A DNA stretch of 19,684 bases from CAYJFK01 sp964369475 (GCA_964369475.1 CAYJFK010000048.1:1-19684); one strand, 5' to 3'. Positions 1 through 6,957 are shown, numbered from the stretch's first letter. Notes: generated from the letters alone by a model not told the origin. Translations and numbers: made by a program.

Positions 1-41
1 TCCCCCTCCTTCCAAAGGGGCTTGATTTTGGGTTTTTCTCC
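1..41 (+). repeat. Dispersed structured repeat, copy A (cut by window edge)
   Basis: The first 41 bases match the 3' part of two other elements in the window (near 8554-8650 on + and 16867-16962 on -). The shared text includes a C-rich CCCCTCCTT...AAGGGG stem, then GGCTTGATTTT and a final TTTTTCTCC. Only the 3' end is inside the window. As in the other copies, an intrinsic-terminator hairpin follows directly (48-77). Confidence 0.75.
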
Positions 42-47
42 AGTCTG

Positions 48-77
48 AAAGATGCGGCGTATGCCGCATCTTTTTTT
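48..77 (+). terminator. Intrinsic terminator of an upstream gene outside the window
   Basis: An 11-bp perfect stem (AAAGATGCGGC 48-58 with GCCGCATCTTT 63-73, loop GTAT) runs into seven T residues (71-77). It probably ends transcription of a plus-strand gene to the left of the window. Bases 78-345 that follow are very AT-rich, and I see no gene in them. Confidence 0.8.
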
Positions 78-345
78 GTCTGCTTGAATATGGAAGGATA
101 CATATTTTTGTGGAAGTCAATTTATATATTATAATAGGAAACAGATTTTTCGTGCAAGAAAATGTGATAAAAATATGACCTAAAATAGTTTGTTCATTGT
201 TTAACATTGCATTTGAAAGTACATTTTGCCAAAAATCGGGTAAAATGCTTGATAACTAATAAGTTTTTGTAAAAATTATATAAAGTGTCAAAAGAATAAC
301 AATAATTTTGTGTATTCTGTATGACGAAATTTTGAAAATACTGTA

Positions 346-374
346 TTGACATTCGTAAAGCTTTAATGTATCAT
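346..374 (+). promoter_or_regulatory. SigA-type promoter of the flavoprotein reductase gene
   Basis: A perfect -35 TTGACA (346-351), a 17-base spacer and a -10 TATCAT (369-374) lie 63 bases before the proposed start codon. The predicted transcript start is near 381, giving a leader of about 55 bases. Confidence 0.75.
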
Positions 375-436
375 AAATGTGCAATGTAAATTATTGTGTA
401 CTAATGTGCACGAAAGAAGTAAAGGAGAGTATATAC

Positions 437-2425
437 ATGAAGAAACTACTGGCAATGCTAATGGTACTTGCACTTTCGCTCGGTATGCTTGCAGGTTGCG
501 CTACAACAGACGCACCTCCCGCAGACGATGCAGGTGCAGACGCAGGCGCTGATGCAGATGCAGGCGCAGATGCAGGCACTGAAACAGAAGGTGATTGGGA
601 CAGAGTTACCGATTTCCTAATCGTAGGCTACGGACTTGCAGGCGCATCGGCCGCTGCTGAAGCAAACGACATAGCACCTGATGCAGACATTCTTGTTATC
701 GAGAAGATGCCCGCAGAGCTTGCAGGCGGTAACTCCATAGCATCGGGACAGACATTTATCATCCCTGCTGCAGACGATATTGCAACATTCAAGACATACA
801 TGGAAGCTTGCTTCGAGCCAAACCCAATTCCCGACGAGTACATGACATGGCTTGTTAACGAGTTTGCCGCACAACCTTCGTGGATTTCGGCAACAGTTAA
901 GGAAGCCGGCTTCGAAGTTGGTTACGTCGGCGGTGGTCCTGCTCGTTGGGGCAGCCTTGTTGTCGAGTTCGACACACTACCGGGTTCTGACTTTAAGGGC
1001 GCATCGGCTCACATTCGCCAAATAGGCGGCTCCTTTATGCCGGGTGGCGTATGGCACGGCTTTAACGAGGCTGTAAAGCTTCGTGAAAATGTTGAAATTG
1101 CATACGAGACAAGAGCTATCGAGCTAATCCAAGACCCTGTAACAAAGAGGGTTGACGGTGTTATAGCAACAGATCCTTCGGGCAACGAAATCCGCATTAA
1201 GGGTGAGAAGGGCGTTCTTCTTGCAACAGGCGGATACGAAAATGACCTACAAATGCAAAGAGATTTCCACGGTGGCGACACTACATACACATCGGGTACA
1301 CCCGGTAACGAGGGCGACGGTATCAAGATGCTAATGGAAGTCGGCGCACAAATGTGGCACATGAACAACCAGACACAGTCGGGCGGCTTCTGGCAGGGTC
1401 TAAAGGTTGACGATTTTGACGCTTCATTTATCCTCAACATGACATGGAAATCAAACGAATACCTACAGGTAGACAGCGCCGGACGCCGTTACTACGACGA
1501 GTCGGGCACATACCACAGACAGCACATGAAGGCACTACAGTACGGCAAGTATCTTGACCTTGCTCTTGACCTTGCACAGCCAATCCACTTCATCTTCGAC
1601 GAAGATTTCCGCACTTCAAACGTTCTTACATCGGCTTGGCTTGGCTGGCCTGTAACAACCGAGCACTATGTTTGGTCTGCAGATAATCAGGTTGAGATTG
1701 ACAAGGGCTGGATCATGAAGGCAGATACAATCGAAGAGCTTGCAGAGATGATAGGCAAAGACCCCGCTGTTCTTGCTGAAACTGTTGCCGAGTACAACGT
1801 AATGGCAAGAGCCGGCGAGGACGAGCTATACGGCCGTAACCCCGACCTAATGGCACCTGTCGATCAAGGTCCTTTCTACGCAGTAGAAGTTACACCTGCA
1901 CTTGTTGCTACAACAGGTGGTGCGGTTCGTAACACAGACGGTCAGGTTCTTGACTGGGACGGCAATGTTATCCCCAACCTATACGAAGCAGGCGAGCTTG
2001 GCTCTTATGTTTCCAACCTATACCAAAACGGCGTATTCCTATCCGAGGCTATCGCTTCCGGCCGTACAGCTGCACAGCATGTATTTGGCGGCGAGAGCAC
2101 AAAGACAGATGCTGACTTTGTAATCGAGGATGAAGTTGTTATCGAGGCAGGCACATCTATCTTCGAGGACGAGGAAGACAGAGAGCACACAGTAACATTC
2201 GAGAACCTACAAGGCGAGGTTTCCATGACAGTTAAGATCTCGCAGGGCAAGGTTGCTCTAATCGAGTTCGAAGAAGGCGTTGAAAACCTATATGTTGGTG
2301 AAGCAGCCATGATGGCAATGATTAACGACATTCTTGCTAACCAGTCGGTAGTTGTAGACGGTATCGCAGGCGCAACAATCGACTCTGACGCTATGAAGGA
2401 TGCCATCAACGCAACATTTAACTAA
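437..2425 (+). CDS. Secreted FAD/FMN-dependent reductase lipoprotein (fumarate reductase/flavocytochrome c-like)
   Basis: This 662-residue protein begins with a lipoprotein signal peptide (lysines at 2-3, hydrophobic to 19, lipobox LAGC with Cys21). An Ala/Asp/Gly-rich linker follows (about 23-50). A FAD-binding fumarate-reductase/succinate-dehydrogenase flavoprotein domain starts at the dinucleotide fold VGYGLAGA (63-70), with GGNS soon after and YQNGVFLSEAIASGR near its end. The last 80 residues are an FMN-binding domain with DGIAGAT (641-647); Thr647 is the expected site of covalent FMN attachment by ApbE-type transferases. In this family FMN relays electrons to the FAD that reduces an enoate-type acceptor, here outside the membrane. 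The substrate cannot be read from sequence. The start at 437 is preferred over an in-frame ATG at 377 because AAAGGAGAG sits 8 bases upstream and the signal peptide begins there. The gene has its own promoter and terminator, so it is monocistronic. Confidence 0.9.
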   Translation: MKKLLAMLMVLALSLGMLAGCATTDAPPADDAGADAGADADAGADAGTETEGDWDRVTDFLIVGYGLAGASAAAEANDIAPDADILVIEKMPAELAGGNSIASGQTFIIPAADDIATFKTYMEACFEPNPIPDEYMTWLVNEFAAQPSWISATVKEAGFEVGYVGGGPARWGSLVVEFDTLPGSDFKGASAHIRQIGGSFMPGGVWHGFNEAVKLRENVEIAYETRAIELIQDPVTKRVDGVIATDPSGNEIRIKGEKGVLLATGGYENDLQMQRDFHGGDTTYTSGTPGNEGDGIKMLMEVGAQMWHMNNQTQSGGFWQGLKVDDFDASFILNMTWKSNEYLQVDSAGRRYYDESGTYHRQHMKALQYGKYLDLALDLAQPIHFIFDEDFRTSNVLTSAWLGWPVTTEHYVWSADNQVEIDKGWIMKADTIEELAEMIGKDPAVLAETVAEYNVMARAGEDELYGRNPDLMAPVDQGPFYAVEVTPALVATTGGAVRNTDGQVLDWDGNVIPNLYEAGELGSYVSNLYQNGVFLSEAIASGRTAAQHVFGGESTKTDADFVIEDEVVIEAGTSIFEDEEDREHTVTFENLQGEVSMTVKISQGKVALIEFEEGVENLYVGEAAMMAMINDILANQSVVVDGIAGATIDSDAMKDAINATFN

Positions 2426-2447
2426 CGCGTTTCTCCTAAGTTTTTAT

Positions 2448-2492
2448 AGCAAAGAGGCATCGAGCATTGCTCGGTGTCTCTTTGCTTTGTTT
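2448..2492 (+). terminator. Intrinsic terminator after the flavoprotein gene
   Basis: AGCAAAGAGGCATCGAGC (2448-2465) pairs with GCTCGGTGTCTCTTTGCT (2469-2486), allowing G-T pairs. A T-rich tail follows. It lies 22 bases after the stop codon. Confidence 0.8.
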
Positions 2493-2530
2493 GTTGTAAT
2501 CTATATCGGAATGATGCATGTTAAAGCTTT

Positions 2531-2701
2531 TAAGGCAAGTCGCTATGATGCACGAGCACATCTTTTAGAGAAAGGCTTGCCCTCTAAGGTGGCGGCAAAA
2601 ACAGGGGTGTCGAACCCCTGTTTTTGCTTTGTCTGCGGACAAATAAAAGCGTGCTTTTGCTCTTTTTGGAATTTCTTATGTAGAGGGGCGAGCTTGCCTT
2701 A
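2531..2701 (+). other. Multi-hairpin intergenic region closed by a 9-bp stem
   Basis: TAAGGCAAG (2531-2539) is exactly complementary to CTTGCCTTA (2693-2701). Inside lie four local hairpins: TTAGAG/CTCTAA (2565-2570/2582-2587), the double-hairpin unit (2595-2643) and AAAAG/CTTTT (2645-2649/2654-2658). No convincing gene lies between 2426 and 3101: the open frames there simply read through the palindromes and have no good ribosome binding site. Confidence 0.45.
2595..2643 (+). repeat. Double-hairpin unit, copy 1 (terminator-like hairpin plus C(TGCG)G mini-hairpin)
   Basis: Hairpin 1 is a perfect 14-bp stem (GCAAAAACAGGGGT 2595-2608, loop GTCGA, partner 2614-2627) ending in T5. Hairpin 2 follows with no gap: TTTGTC (2628-2633), loop TGCG, GACAAA (2638-2643). 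The same two-hairpin order is found at 5830-5878 after the symporter gene, with the stems altered but pairing kept. Confidence 0.75.
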
Positions 2702-2902
2702 ATAAGCGGCTATTCATTGGCGAGGGAATGTGCTTGGACTGGAAACGCTTATAATGTAAGGTCGTCGAACGGTAGGGGGAGCTATCGGGGTGATGTAATG
2801 TGTAAAGTTGCCGTCCTGAGGACGTTAAAATCAATTTGGAGGAAGTGCTTTTTTCAAGCTATGTGTTCAAGGTTACCTGCTATCAAAGCTAAAGTTTCCT
2901 TG

Positions 2903-2938
2903 CGACAGTTTGACGAAATTTATTTCGTCAAACTGTCG
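2903..2938. repeat. 17-bp perfect inverted repeat
   Basis: CGACAGTTTGACGAAAT (2903-2919) is followed by a 2-base centre and its exact complement (2922-2938). This is the first of three palindromic blocks packed between 2903 and 3069. There is no T-run on either side, so it is not an ordinary terminator. Confidence 0.85.
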
Positions 2939-2944
2939 GGCTGT

Positions 2945-3010
<66 letters not shown>

Positions 3011-3014
3011 AACC

Positions 3015-3069
3015 CCCCACTGCGCCCCATAGGTCGGAACTTTGTTCCGACCTATGGGGCGCAGTGGGG
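3015..3069. repeat. 26-bp perfect hairpin with 3-base loop
   Basis: The arm 3015-3040 (begins CCCCACTGCGCCCC, ends GTCGGAAC) is exactly complementary to 3044-3069, with TTT between. It lies 32 bases past the stop codon of the minus-strand CcdA-fusion gene and could act as a transcript end or barrier, but it has no T-run and abuts the homopolymer tract. Confidence 0.9.
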
Positions 3070-3101
3070 AATATACCAATTTAATGGTAGCCTTATCAGC
3101 C

Positions 3102-4241
3102 CTACCCTTGATTGCCTTCGAGGGCCATTTCTATTATCTCTGTCATACGAGCCTCGTCCATTGCCCCTTCGACGTAGCCCATAATGCTGCCGTCGGGGTA
3201 TATTATAAAGGTCGTCGGGTATGCTCTAACGCCGTAGGTTTGTGCTACATAGTCGTCTATGTCTATCGCTACGGGGAAGGTGTAGCCGTTGTCCTCGGCA
3301 TATGCAAAGGGGTCTTCGTAGTCTTGTGCTATGGCGAGGAATTCGACCTCGTCTTTGTATTTGTTATAGACACTTTCTATTGCGGGCATTTCCTCCACGC
3401 AGTAGCCGCACCATGTTGCCCAGTAGTTGATAAATACAGGCTTGCCGACCTTATCGGAAAGCGAGTGTGTCGTGCCGTGTTGGTCGGTGTAGGTGAAGTC
3501 GGGCGCCATTATTACCGAGGGGTCGACGCTATCCTCGACAGGGTCATCTGTGTCGTTTACATCATCTGTCTGACCTTGCTCTGTGCTTGGTAGGATTTGC
3601 TCTATGCCCATATCGGGCACTCCGCCGCCTATTAGCATTGTTAAGCCGACTACCACTATTAGAGCGCCACCGATGCGAGAGGCCCATATGCCGATCTCGG
3701 GGCGTTTTTTTAGGAAGGAGAGCAGTTTTTCCGAGAATAGGCCGACAATAAGGAAGGGGATTGCAAAGCCTGCTGTGTATATCGCTATTAGTGCAAGTCT
3801 GCCAGAAACTGCCGAGAGTATAACAATCGAGCCGAGCATAGGGCCTACGCAAGGTGTCCAGCCGAAGGAGAAGAAAAAGCCCATTGCAAGTGCTGTTAGG
3901 GGACTCATCTCGGTTACGTCTACACTGCCGACCTTACGTTCTCTGTTTAGGGAGGGCAACTTTAAAAAGCCCAGTTGAAATAGGCCGAGGAGCAGTATTA
4001 TAACTCCGCCAACCCTTGCAAATGTGTCGGCATATTCTGTAAACAGTCCGCCAAGTGCCGTAGCGCCTGCGCCGAGCAGCATGATAGCGGTCGACGAGCC
4101 GGCGACAAAACATAGCGTGTGCAGTATCGTTTTGCCCTTTTTGGGCACCGTTAAGTAGCCGAAATAAAGTGGGAGCATGGGGAGCACACAAGGGGAGAAG
4201 AAGGAGAGTAGACCTTCTAAAAAAGCAGTTGTTGCCGACAT
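3102..4241 (-). CDS. CcdA-type membrane thiol transporter fused to a TlpA/ResA-like thioredoxin domain
   Basis: This 379-residue protein has an N-terminal CcdA/DsbD-beta membrane domain. One redox Cys is in SFFSPCVLP (Cys18) and the second in GWTPCVGP (Cys131); several hydrophobic segments run to about residue 205. An acidic linker (about 225-245) leads to a thioredoxin-like domain with WATWCGYC (Cys278, Cys281) and a later cis-Pro in AYPTT. CcdA passes reducing power from cytoplasmic thioredoxin to extracytoplasmic thiol proteins, and the fused domain is the likely first acceptor outside. CcdA alone is usually about 230 residues, so this is a clear fusion. The start at 4241 (not the longer frame to 4340) is chosen because AAGGAGGC lies just upstream. 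It diverges from the symporter gene across a shared inverted repeat. Confidence 0.9.
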   Translation of the reverse strand: MSATTAFLEGLLSFFSPCVLPMLPLYFGYLTVPKKGKTILHTLCFVAGSSTAIMLLGAGATALGGLFTEYADTFARVGGVIILLLGLFQLGFLKLPSLNRERKVGSVDVTEMSPLTALAMGFFFSFGWTPCVGPMLGSIVILSAVSGRLALIAIYTAGFAIPFLIVGLFSEKLLSFLKKRPEIGIWASRIGGALIVVVGLTMLIGGGVPDMGIEQILPSTEQGQTDDVNDTDDPVEDSVDPSVIMAPDFTYTDQHGTTHSLSDKVGKPVFINYWATWCGYCVEEMPAIESVYNKYKDEVEFLAIAQDYEDPFAYAEDNGYTFPVAIDIDDYVAQTYGVRAYPTTFIIYPDGSIMGYVEGAMDEARMTEIIEMALEGNQG

Positions 4242-4280
4242 AATGGCCTCCTTAAAATAAAACTTTACTTTGCTTATAAA

Positions 4281-4379
4281 ATGGTATATAATGCTTATGT
4301 AGGCAAAAATTTGTTTATAAGTGTATATTTTTTTATACATAATAAGTTTGATATTTATTGCCTACTTTAGTTATACCAT
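4281..4379. promoter_or_regulatory. Imperfect inverted repeat in the divergent promoter region
   Basis: ATGGTATATAATGCTTATGT plus AGGCAA (4281-4306) mirrors TTGCCTACTTTAGTTATACCAT-type sequence (4358-4379). An inner pair (GTGTATA / TATACATA) flanks a central T-run near 4329-4334. The arms include the promoter regions of both divergent genes, so the repeat could be a shared operator. Confidence 0.5.
4348..4377 (+). promoter_or_regulatory. Possible promoter of the symporter gene
   Basis: TTGATA (4348-4353) matches a -35 at five of six positions. It is followed after 18 bases by TATACC (4372-4377), a fair -10. It overlaps the right arm of the inverted repeat described above. Confidence 0.4.
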
Positions 4380-4430
4380 AGTTTTATGTAGAATGTATAC
4401 ACAAATTGTTAAATTTTTTCGAGGTGGGCT

Positions 4431-5810
4431 ATGCAAAATTCACTTTATCTAATTTCTACACTGATAACCCTAATAGCGGTTTCCTATATTGGGGTATCTG
4501 CCGCTAAAAAGGTTAAGTCGGCCTCCGACTTTTCGGTTGGTGGGCGAAGTCTTGGGTCTTTTAGAGTTTCTGCTGTAATTGTCGGAACGCTTGTTGGGGG
4601 TGCATCGACAATAGGAACGGCGCAGGCGGCTTTTGTAAATGGCTTTTCGGGCATGTGGTTTTCGATTGGGTCGTCCATCGGTTGTCTTTGGCTGGGGATC
4701 TTTATGGCTCGGCCAATGAGAGCCTCGGGAGTCGTTACGATCCCCGAGTATATGAGCACATTTTATGGCAGTGCGGCACGCTTTGTGTCGGGCATATTGT
4801 CGTCGGTCGCCATTTTTGTACATATAAATGGGCAGATACTGTCGGCAGTCGCTATATTTACCTCGCTTTTTGGGGTGACAAGGTCGGTCGGAACTGCCAT
4901 ATCGGTGGCGCTAATTGTCTCTTATATCCTCTTTGGCGGCTTTTTGGGCGGTGCGGCGATAGGCTCTATCAAGACTGTGCTCTTGTACGGTGCACTCCTG
5001 CTTGGCGGCGGTATAGTTCTGCTCGACTTTGGCGGGGTTGGGGCTTTTACCTCGACATTTAGCTTTGATCCGTGGTTTAACATCTTCTCGGGCGGAGTGG
5101 CGACCTCGCTTGCCTCGGGCTTTTCAGTGGCACTTGGGGTATGCTCTACACAGACATATTTGCAAGCGGTATTCTCGGCAAAGGACGTCGAGACCGCTCG
5201 TAAGGGTTCGCTGCTTGCGGCGGTGCTCACATTGCCTGTTGGCTTTTTGTCGGCAATGATCGGCATGTATATGAGCGTTAACCACCCCGACATATTGCCG
5301 GCGCAGGCACTGCCGTTATTTGTTATAGAGCGCTTAGGCCCTCTTGTTGGCGGTGTTGTTATTGCTACACTTATTATATCGGTCGTGGCGACAGGGGCAG
5401 GGCTTTGCCTTGGTATTTGCACCATGATAAGCCGTGATATTTACAAAGGCTTTATTAAAAAAGACGCAAGTGATAAGCAAGAGCTGCTTGCGCTTCGTAT
5501 GTCGGTCGTGGCCGTTATGGGGCTTGCCGTTTTGCTGGTGCTCTTTAATCTCGATTCGCTTATACTGGAATGGGCCTTCCTGTCTATGGCGCTACGTGGC
5601 ACAGTGGCATTTTTGCCGCTGACATTTATTCTTGTAATGGGTCATAAAGTGCCAAAACGTGCAGGGCTTGTCGCCATGACAGCAGCCCCTGTTATTACGG
5701 TACTGGCGGCTGTACTTGGGTTTGATGCGGTCGATCCGCTCTATTTGGGGCTCGCTGTCGGAACTGCGATATTTGCATTTGGACTTGTGTTCGAGAGGCG
5801 GACAGCTTAG
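4431..5810 (+). CDS. Sodium:solute symporter family (SSF) transporter
   Basis: This 459-residue membrane protein consists almost wholly of hydrophobic segments. The N-terminus has the SSF pattern: a first helix, then ASDFSVGGRSLGSF (31-44), then a second helix with GGAST.GTAQAAFVNG (56-71). SSF proteins use a LeuT-type fold to couple sodium entry to uptake of a sugar, amino acid, carboxylate or vitamin; the cargo here cannot be assigned. The length is slightly short of typical 480-530-residue members. GAGGTGG lies just before the ATG at 4431, which supports the start. The gene is single, with a terminator 20 bases after its stop codon. Its only close partner is the divergent CcdA fusion. Confidence 0.9.
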   Translation: MQNSLYLISTLITLIAVSYIGVSAAKKVKSASDFSVGGRSLGSFRVSAVIVGTLVGGASTIGTAQAAFVNGFSGMWFSIGSSIGCLWLGIFMARPMRASGVVTIPEYMSTFYGSAARFVSGILSSVAIFVHINGQILSAVAIFTSLFGVTRSVGTAISVALIVSYILFGGFLGGAAIGSIKTVLLYGALLLGGGIVLLDFGGVGAFTSTFSFDPWFNIFSGGVATSLASGFSVALGVCSTQTYLQAVFSAKDVETARKGSLLAAVLTLPVGFLSAMIGMYMSVNHPDILPAQALPLFVIERLGPLVGGVVIATLIISVVATGAGLCLGICTMISRDIYKGFIKKDASDKQELLALRMSVVAVMGLAVLLVLFNLDSLILEWAFLSMALRGTVAFLPLTFILVMGHKVPKRAGLVAMTAAPVITVLAAVLGFDAVDPLYLGLAVGTAIFAFGLVFERRTA

Positions 5811-5829
5811 TATAACTTATACGCACAAC

Positions 5830-5860
5830 AAAAACAAGGGGCATCGAGCCCCTTGTTTTT
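5830..5860. terminator. Bidirectional intrinsic terminator between symporter and noc-like genes
   Basis: AAAAACAAGGGGC (5830-5842) pairs with GCCCCTTGTTTTT (5848-5860) across the loop ATCGA. The A-run and T-run make it usable in both directions. It forms hairpin 1 of the second double-hairpin unit. Confidence 0.8.
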
Positions 5861-5878
5861 GTGTTGTCTGCGGACAAC
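5830..5878 (+). repeat. Double-hairpin unit, copy 2
   Basis: The terminator stem (5830-5860) is followed by GTTGTC (5863-5868), TGCG and GACAAC (5873-5878). Compared with copy 1 (2595-2643), the outer pair of the small stem is G-C rather than T-A, and the large stem differs while still pairing. The C(TGCG)G loop is identical and fits the UNCG tetraloop class if transcribed on the plus strand. Confidence 0.75.
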
Positions 5879-5884
5879 GGGGTT

Positions 5885-6024
5885 GCGGCTCTACGGGCGG
5901 CATGTCACTATCTAACAAAAGAATAATGCCGACATGCCGCCCGTACCCTTTGCGCAAAGAGCCCACCGCCCCAAACCAAACTCATACCGCCGCAAAGGGG
6001 GTCGACTGCGGTCGACAGAGCCGC
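5885..6024 (+). other. Four-way-junction (cloverleaf) structured element
   Basis: Four exact stems nest with almost no unpaired base at the junction. P1 is GCGGCTC 5885-5891 with GAGCCGC 6018-6024. P2 is TACGGGCGGCATGTC 5892-5906 with 5931-5945. P3 is CCCTTTGCG 5946-5954 with CGCAAAGGG 5991-5999. P4 is GTCGAC 6001-6006 with 6011-6016, with loop TGCG closed by C-G. Only bases 6000 and 6017 are unpaired at the junction. It is not tRNA-like: the arm sizes are wrong and there are no T- or D-loop signatures. It ends two bases before the noc-like stop codon. Confidence 0.7.
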
Positions 6025-6026
6025 TG

Positions 6027-6833
6027 CTATCCCTTAGGCAGAGCGCTCTTTTTTGGAATGTGCACGGTGCAGGTGTAAATGTCCTCTTTTTCCTCTACCT
6101 TCATGTCGACGGGGATGCCGGACTCACGCACTATCGAGGCGGCCTTTTCTACCGAGTTAAAGAAAAGGCGAATGTCCTTTATAATGACCTTGCGTTTGCG
6201 TTTATTCTTTTGAGGGGCGAGCATTTGGGTTACCAACCGTTCGGTGTCCTTTACATTTAGGCGGCACTCGATTACTTTGGCAAGTGCGTCGTGCCACATG
6301 TCCTCGGGGAGGCGGAGGAGCTCTCTGGCGTGTCGCTCGGTTAGGCCTGCTGTTAGCATTGGCTCTCGAAGATCTTCGGGGAAACGAAGTAGGCGCAACT
6401 TGTTTGCCACTGTCGATTGTGTTTTGCCTATTAGCTCGGCCGCCACTTCTTGGGTTATGCCACGCTCTTTAATTACCGCTAAAATGCCCTCGGCCTCCTC
6501 GAAACAGTTCAGGTTTTGGCGGTGGAGGTTTTCGATTAGCGTTAAAACCGAGCTTTCTTCCTCTGTTCTTTGTATTATGATTGCAGGTATAGAGACAAGC
6601 CCTGCAAGAGATGCCGCTCTAAGCCGTCTCTCGCCCGCTACAAGCTCGAAATAGCCTTTGCCACGGTCTCTTACCGTGACAGGTTGGAGCAGGCCGTGCG
6701 CCCTTATACTGGCGGCAAGCTCCATTAGGGAGTCCTTGTCGAAATCTCGCCTTGTTTGGTGACGAGAGGGGGCGATTTTATCTAAATCTATCTGCACAAG
6801 TCTGCTTTGTGCTTTTTTCATTTTCGGTAACAC
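6027..6833 (-). CDS. noc: ParB-family nucleoid occlusion (Noc)-like DNA-binding protein
   Basis: This 268-residue ParB/Spo0J-type protein has a ParB N-terminal domain with the CTP-binding motif GERRLRA (68-74) and ENLHRQNLN (101-109). The helix-turn-helix (about 127-150) contains GKTQSTVANKLRLL, which resembles Noc (KSQSTIANKLRLL) more than ParB. A short C-terminal dimerisation region ends in a basic tail. Noc binds dispersed chromosomal sites and stops the division septum forming over the nucleoid. I chose the GTG at 6833 because AAAGGTGGG lies 7 bases upstream and the promoter places the transcript start just before it. An in-frame ATG at 6821 is possible but 19 bases from that site. No parA is adjacent, and the amphipathic membrane-targeting N-terminus known from Bacillus Noc is not obvious. 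A chromosomal ParB paralogue is the alternative. Confidence 0.85.
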   Translation of the reverse strand: MLPKMKKAQSRLVQIDLDKIAPSRHQTRRDFDKDSLMELAASIRAHGLLQPVTVRDRGKGYFELVAGERRLRAASLAGLVSIPAIIIQRTEEESSVLTLIENLHRQNLNCFEEAEGILAVIKERGITQEVAAELIGKTQSTVANKLRLLRFPEDLREPMLTAGLTERHARELLRLPEDMWHDALAKVIECRLNVKDTERLVTQMLAPQKNKRKRKVIIKDIRLFFNSVEKAASIVRESGIPVDMKVEEKEDIYTCTVHIPKKSALPKG

Positions 6834-6855
6834 AACACATCCCACCTTTAGGGAA

Positions 6856-6884
6856 ATATTACCATATTTTGGCAATAAAGTCAA
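6856..6884 (-). promoter_or_regulatory. SigA-type promoter of the noc-like gene
   Basis: Reading the minus strand: -35 TTGACT (6884-6879), 17-base spacer, -10 TAATAT (6861-6856). The expected transcript start near 6849 leaves a leader of only about 16 bases, which contains the ribosome binding site for the GTG start at 6833. Confidence 0.7.
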
Positions 6885-6920
6885 TGTTATTTTCCAAAAA
6901 TTGTAATATTTATATTCGAC

Positions 6921-6957
6921 AAAAAAACAGGCCACCCTTCGGGGCGACCTGTTTTTT
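6921..6957. terminator. Intrinsic terminator of the transporter gene
   Basis: AAAAAAACAGG...CCC, loop TTCG, GGG...CCTGTTTTTTT, with one mismatch. It lies 20 bases after the stop codon of the minus-strand transporter gene. It also sits upstream of the noc-like promoter, insulating that gene. A- and T-runs on both sides make it bidirectional. Confidence 0.85.

Noticed and set aside
2400..2702. 100-residue open frame downstream of the flavoprotein gene
   Set aside because: It starts inside the previous gene's last codons and reads straight through two terminator-like hairpins. No credible start signal.
5885..6024. Cloverleaf as a tRNA gene
   Set aside because: Arm lengths (15-bp and 9-bp arms, 24- and 36-base loops) and the lack of T-loop and anticodon-arm features do not fit a tRNA.
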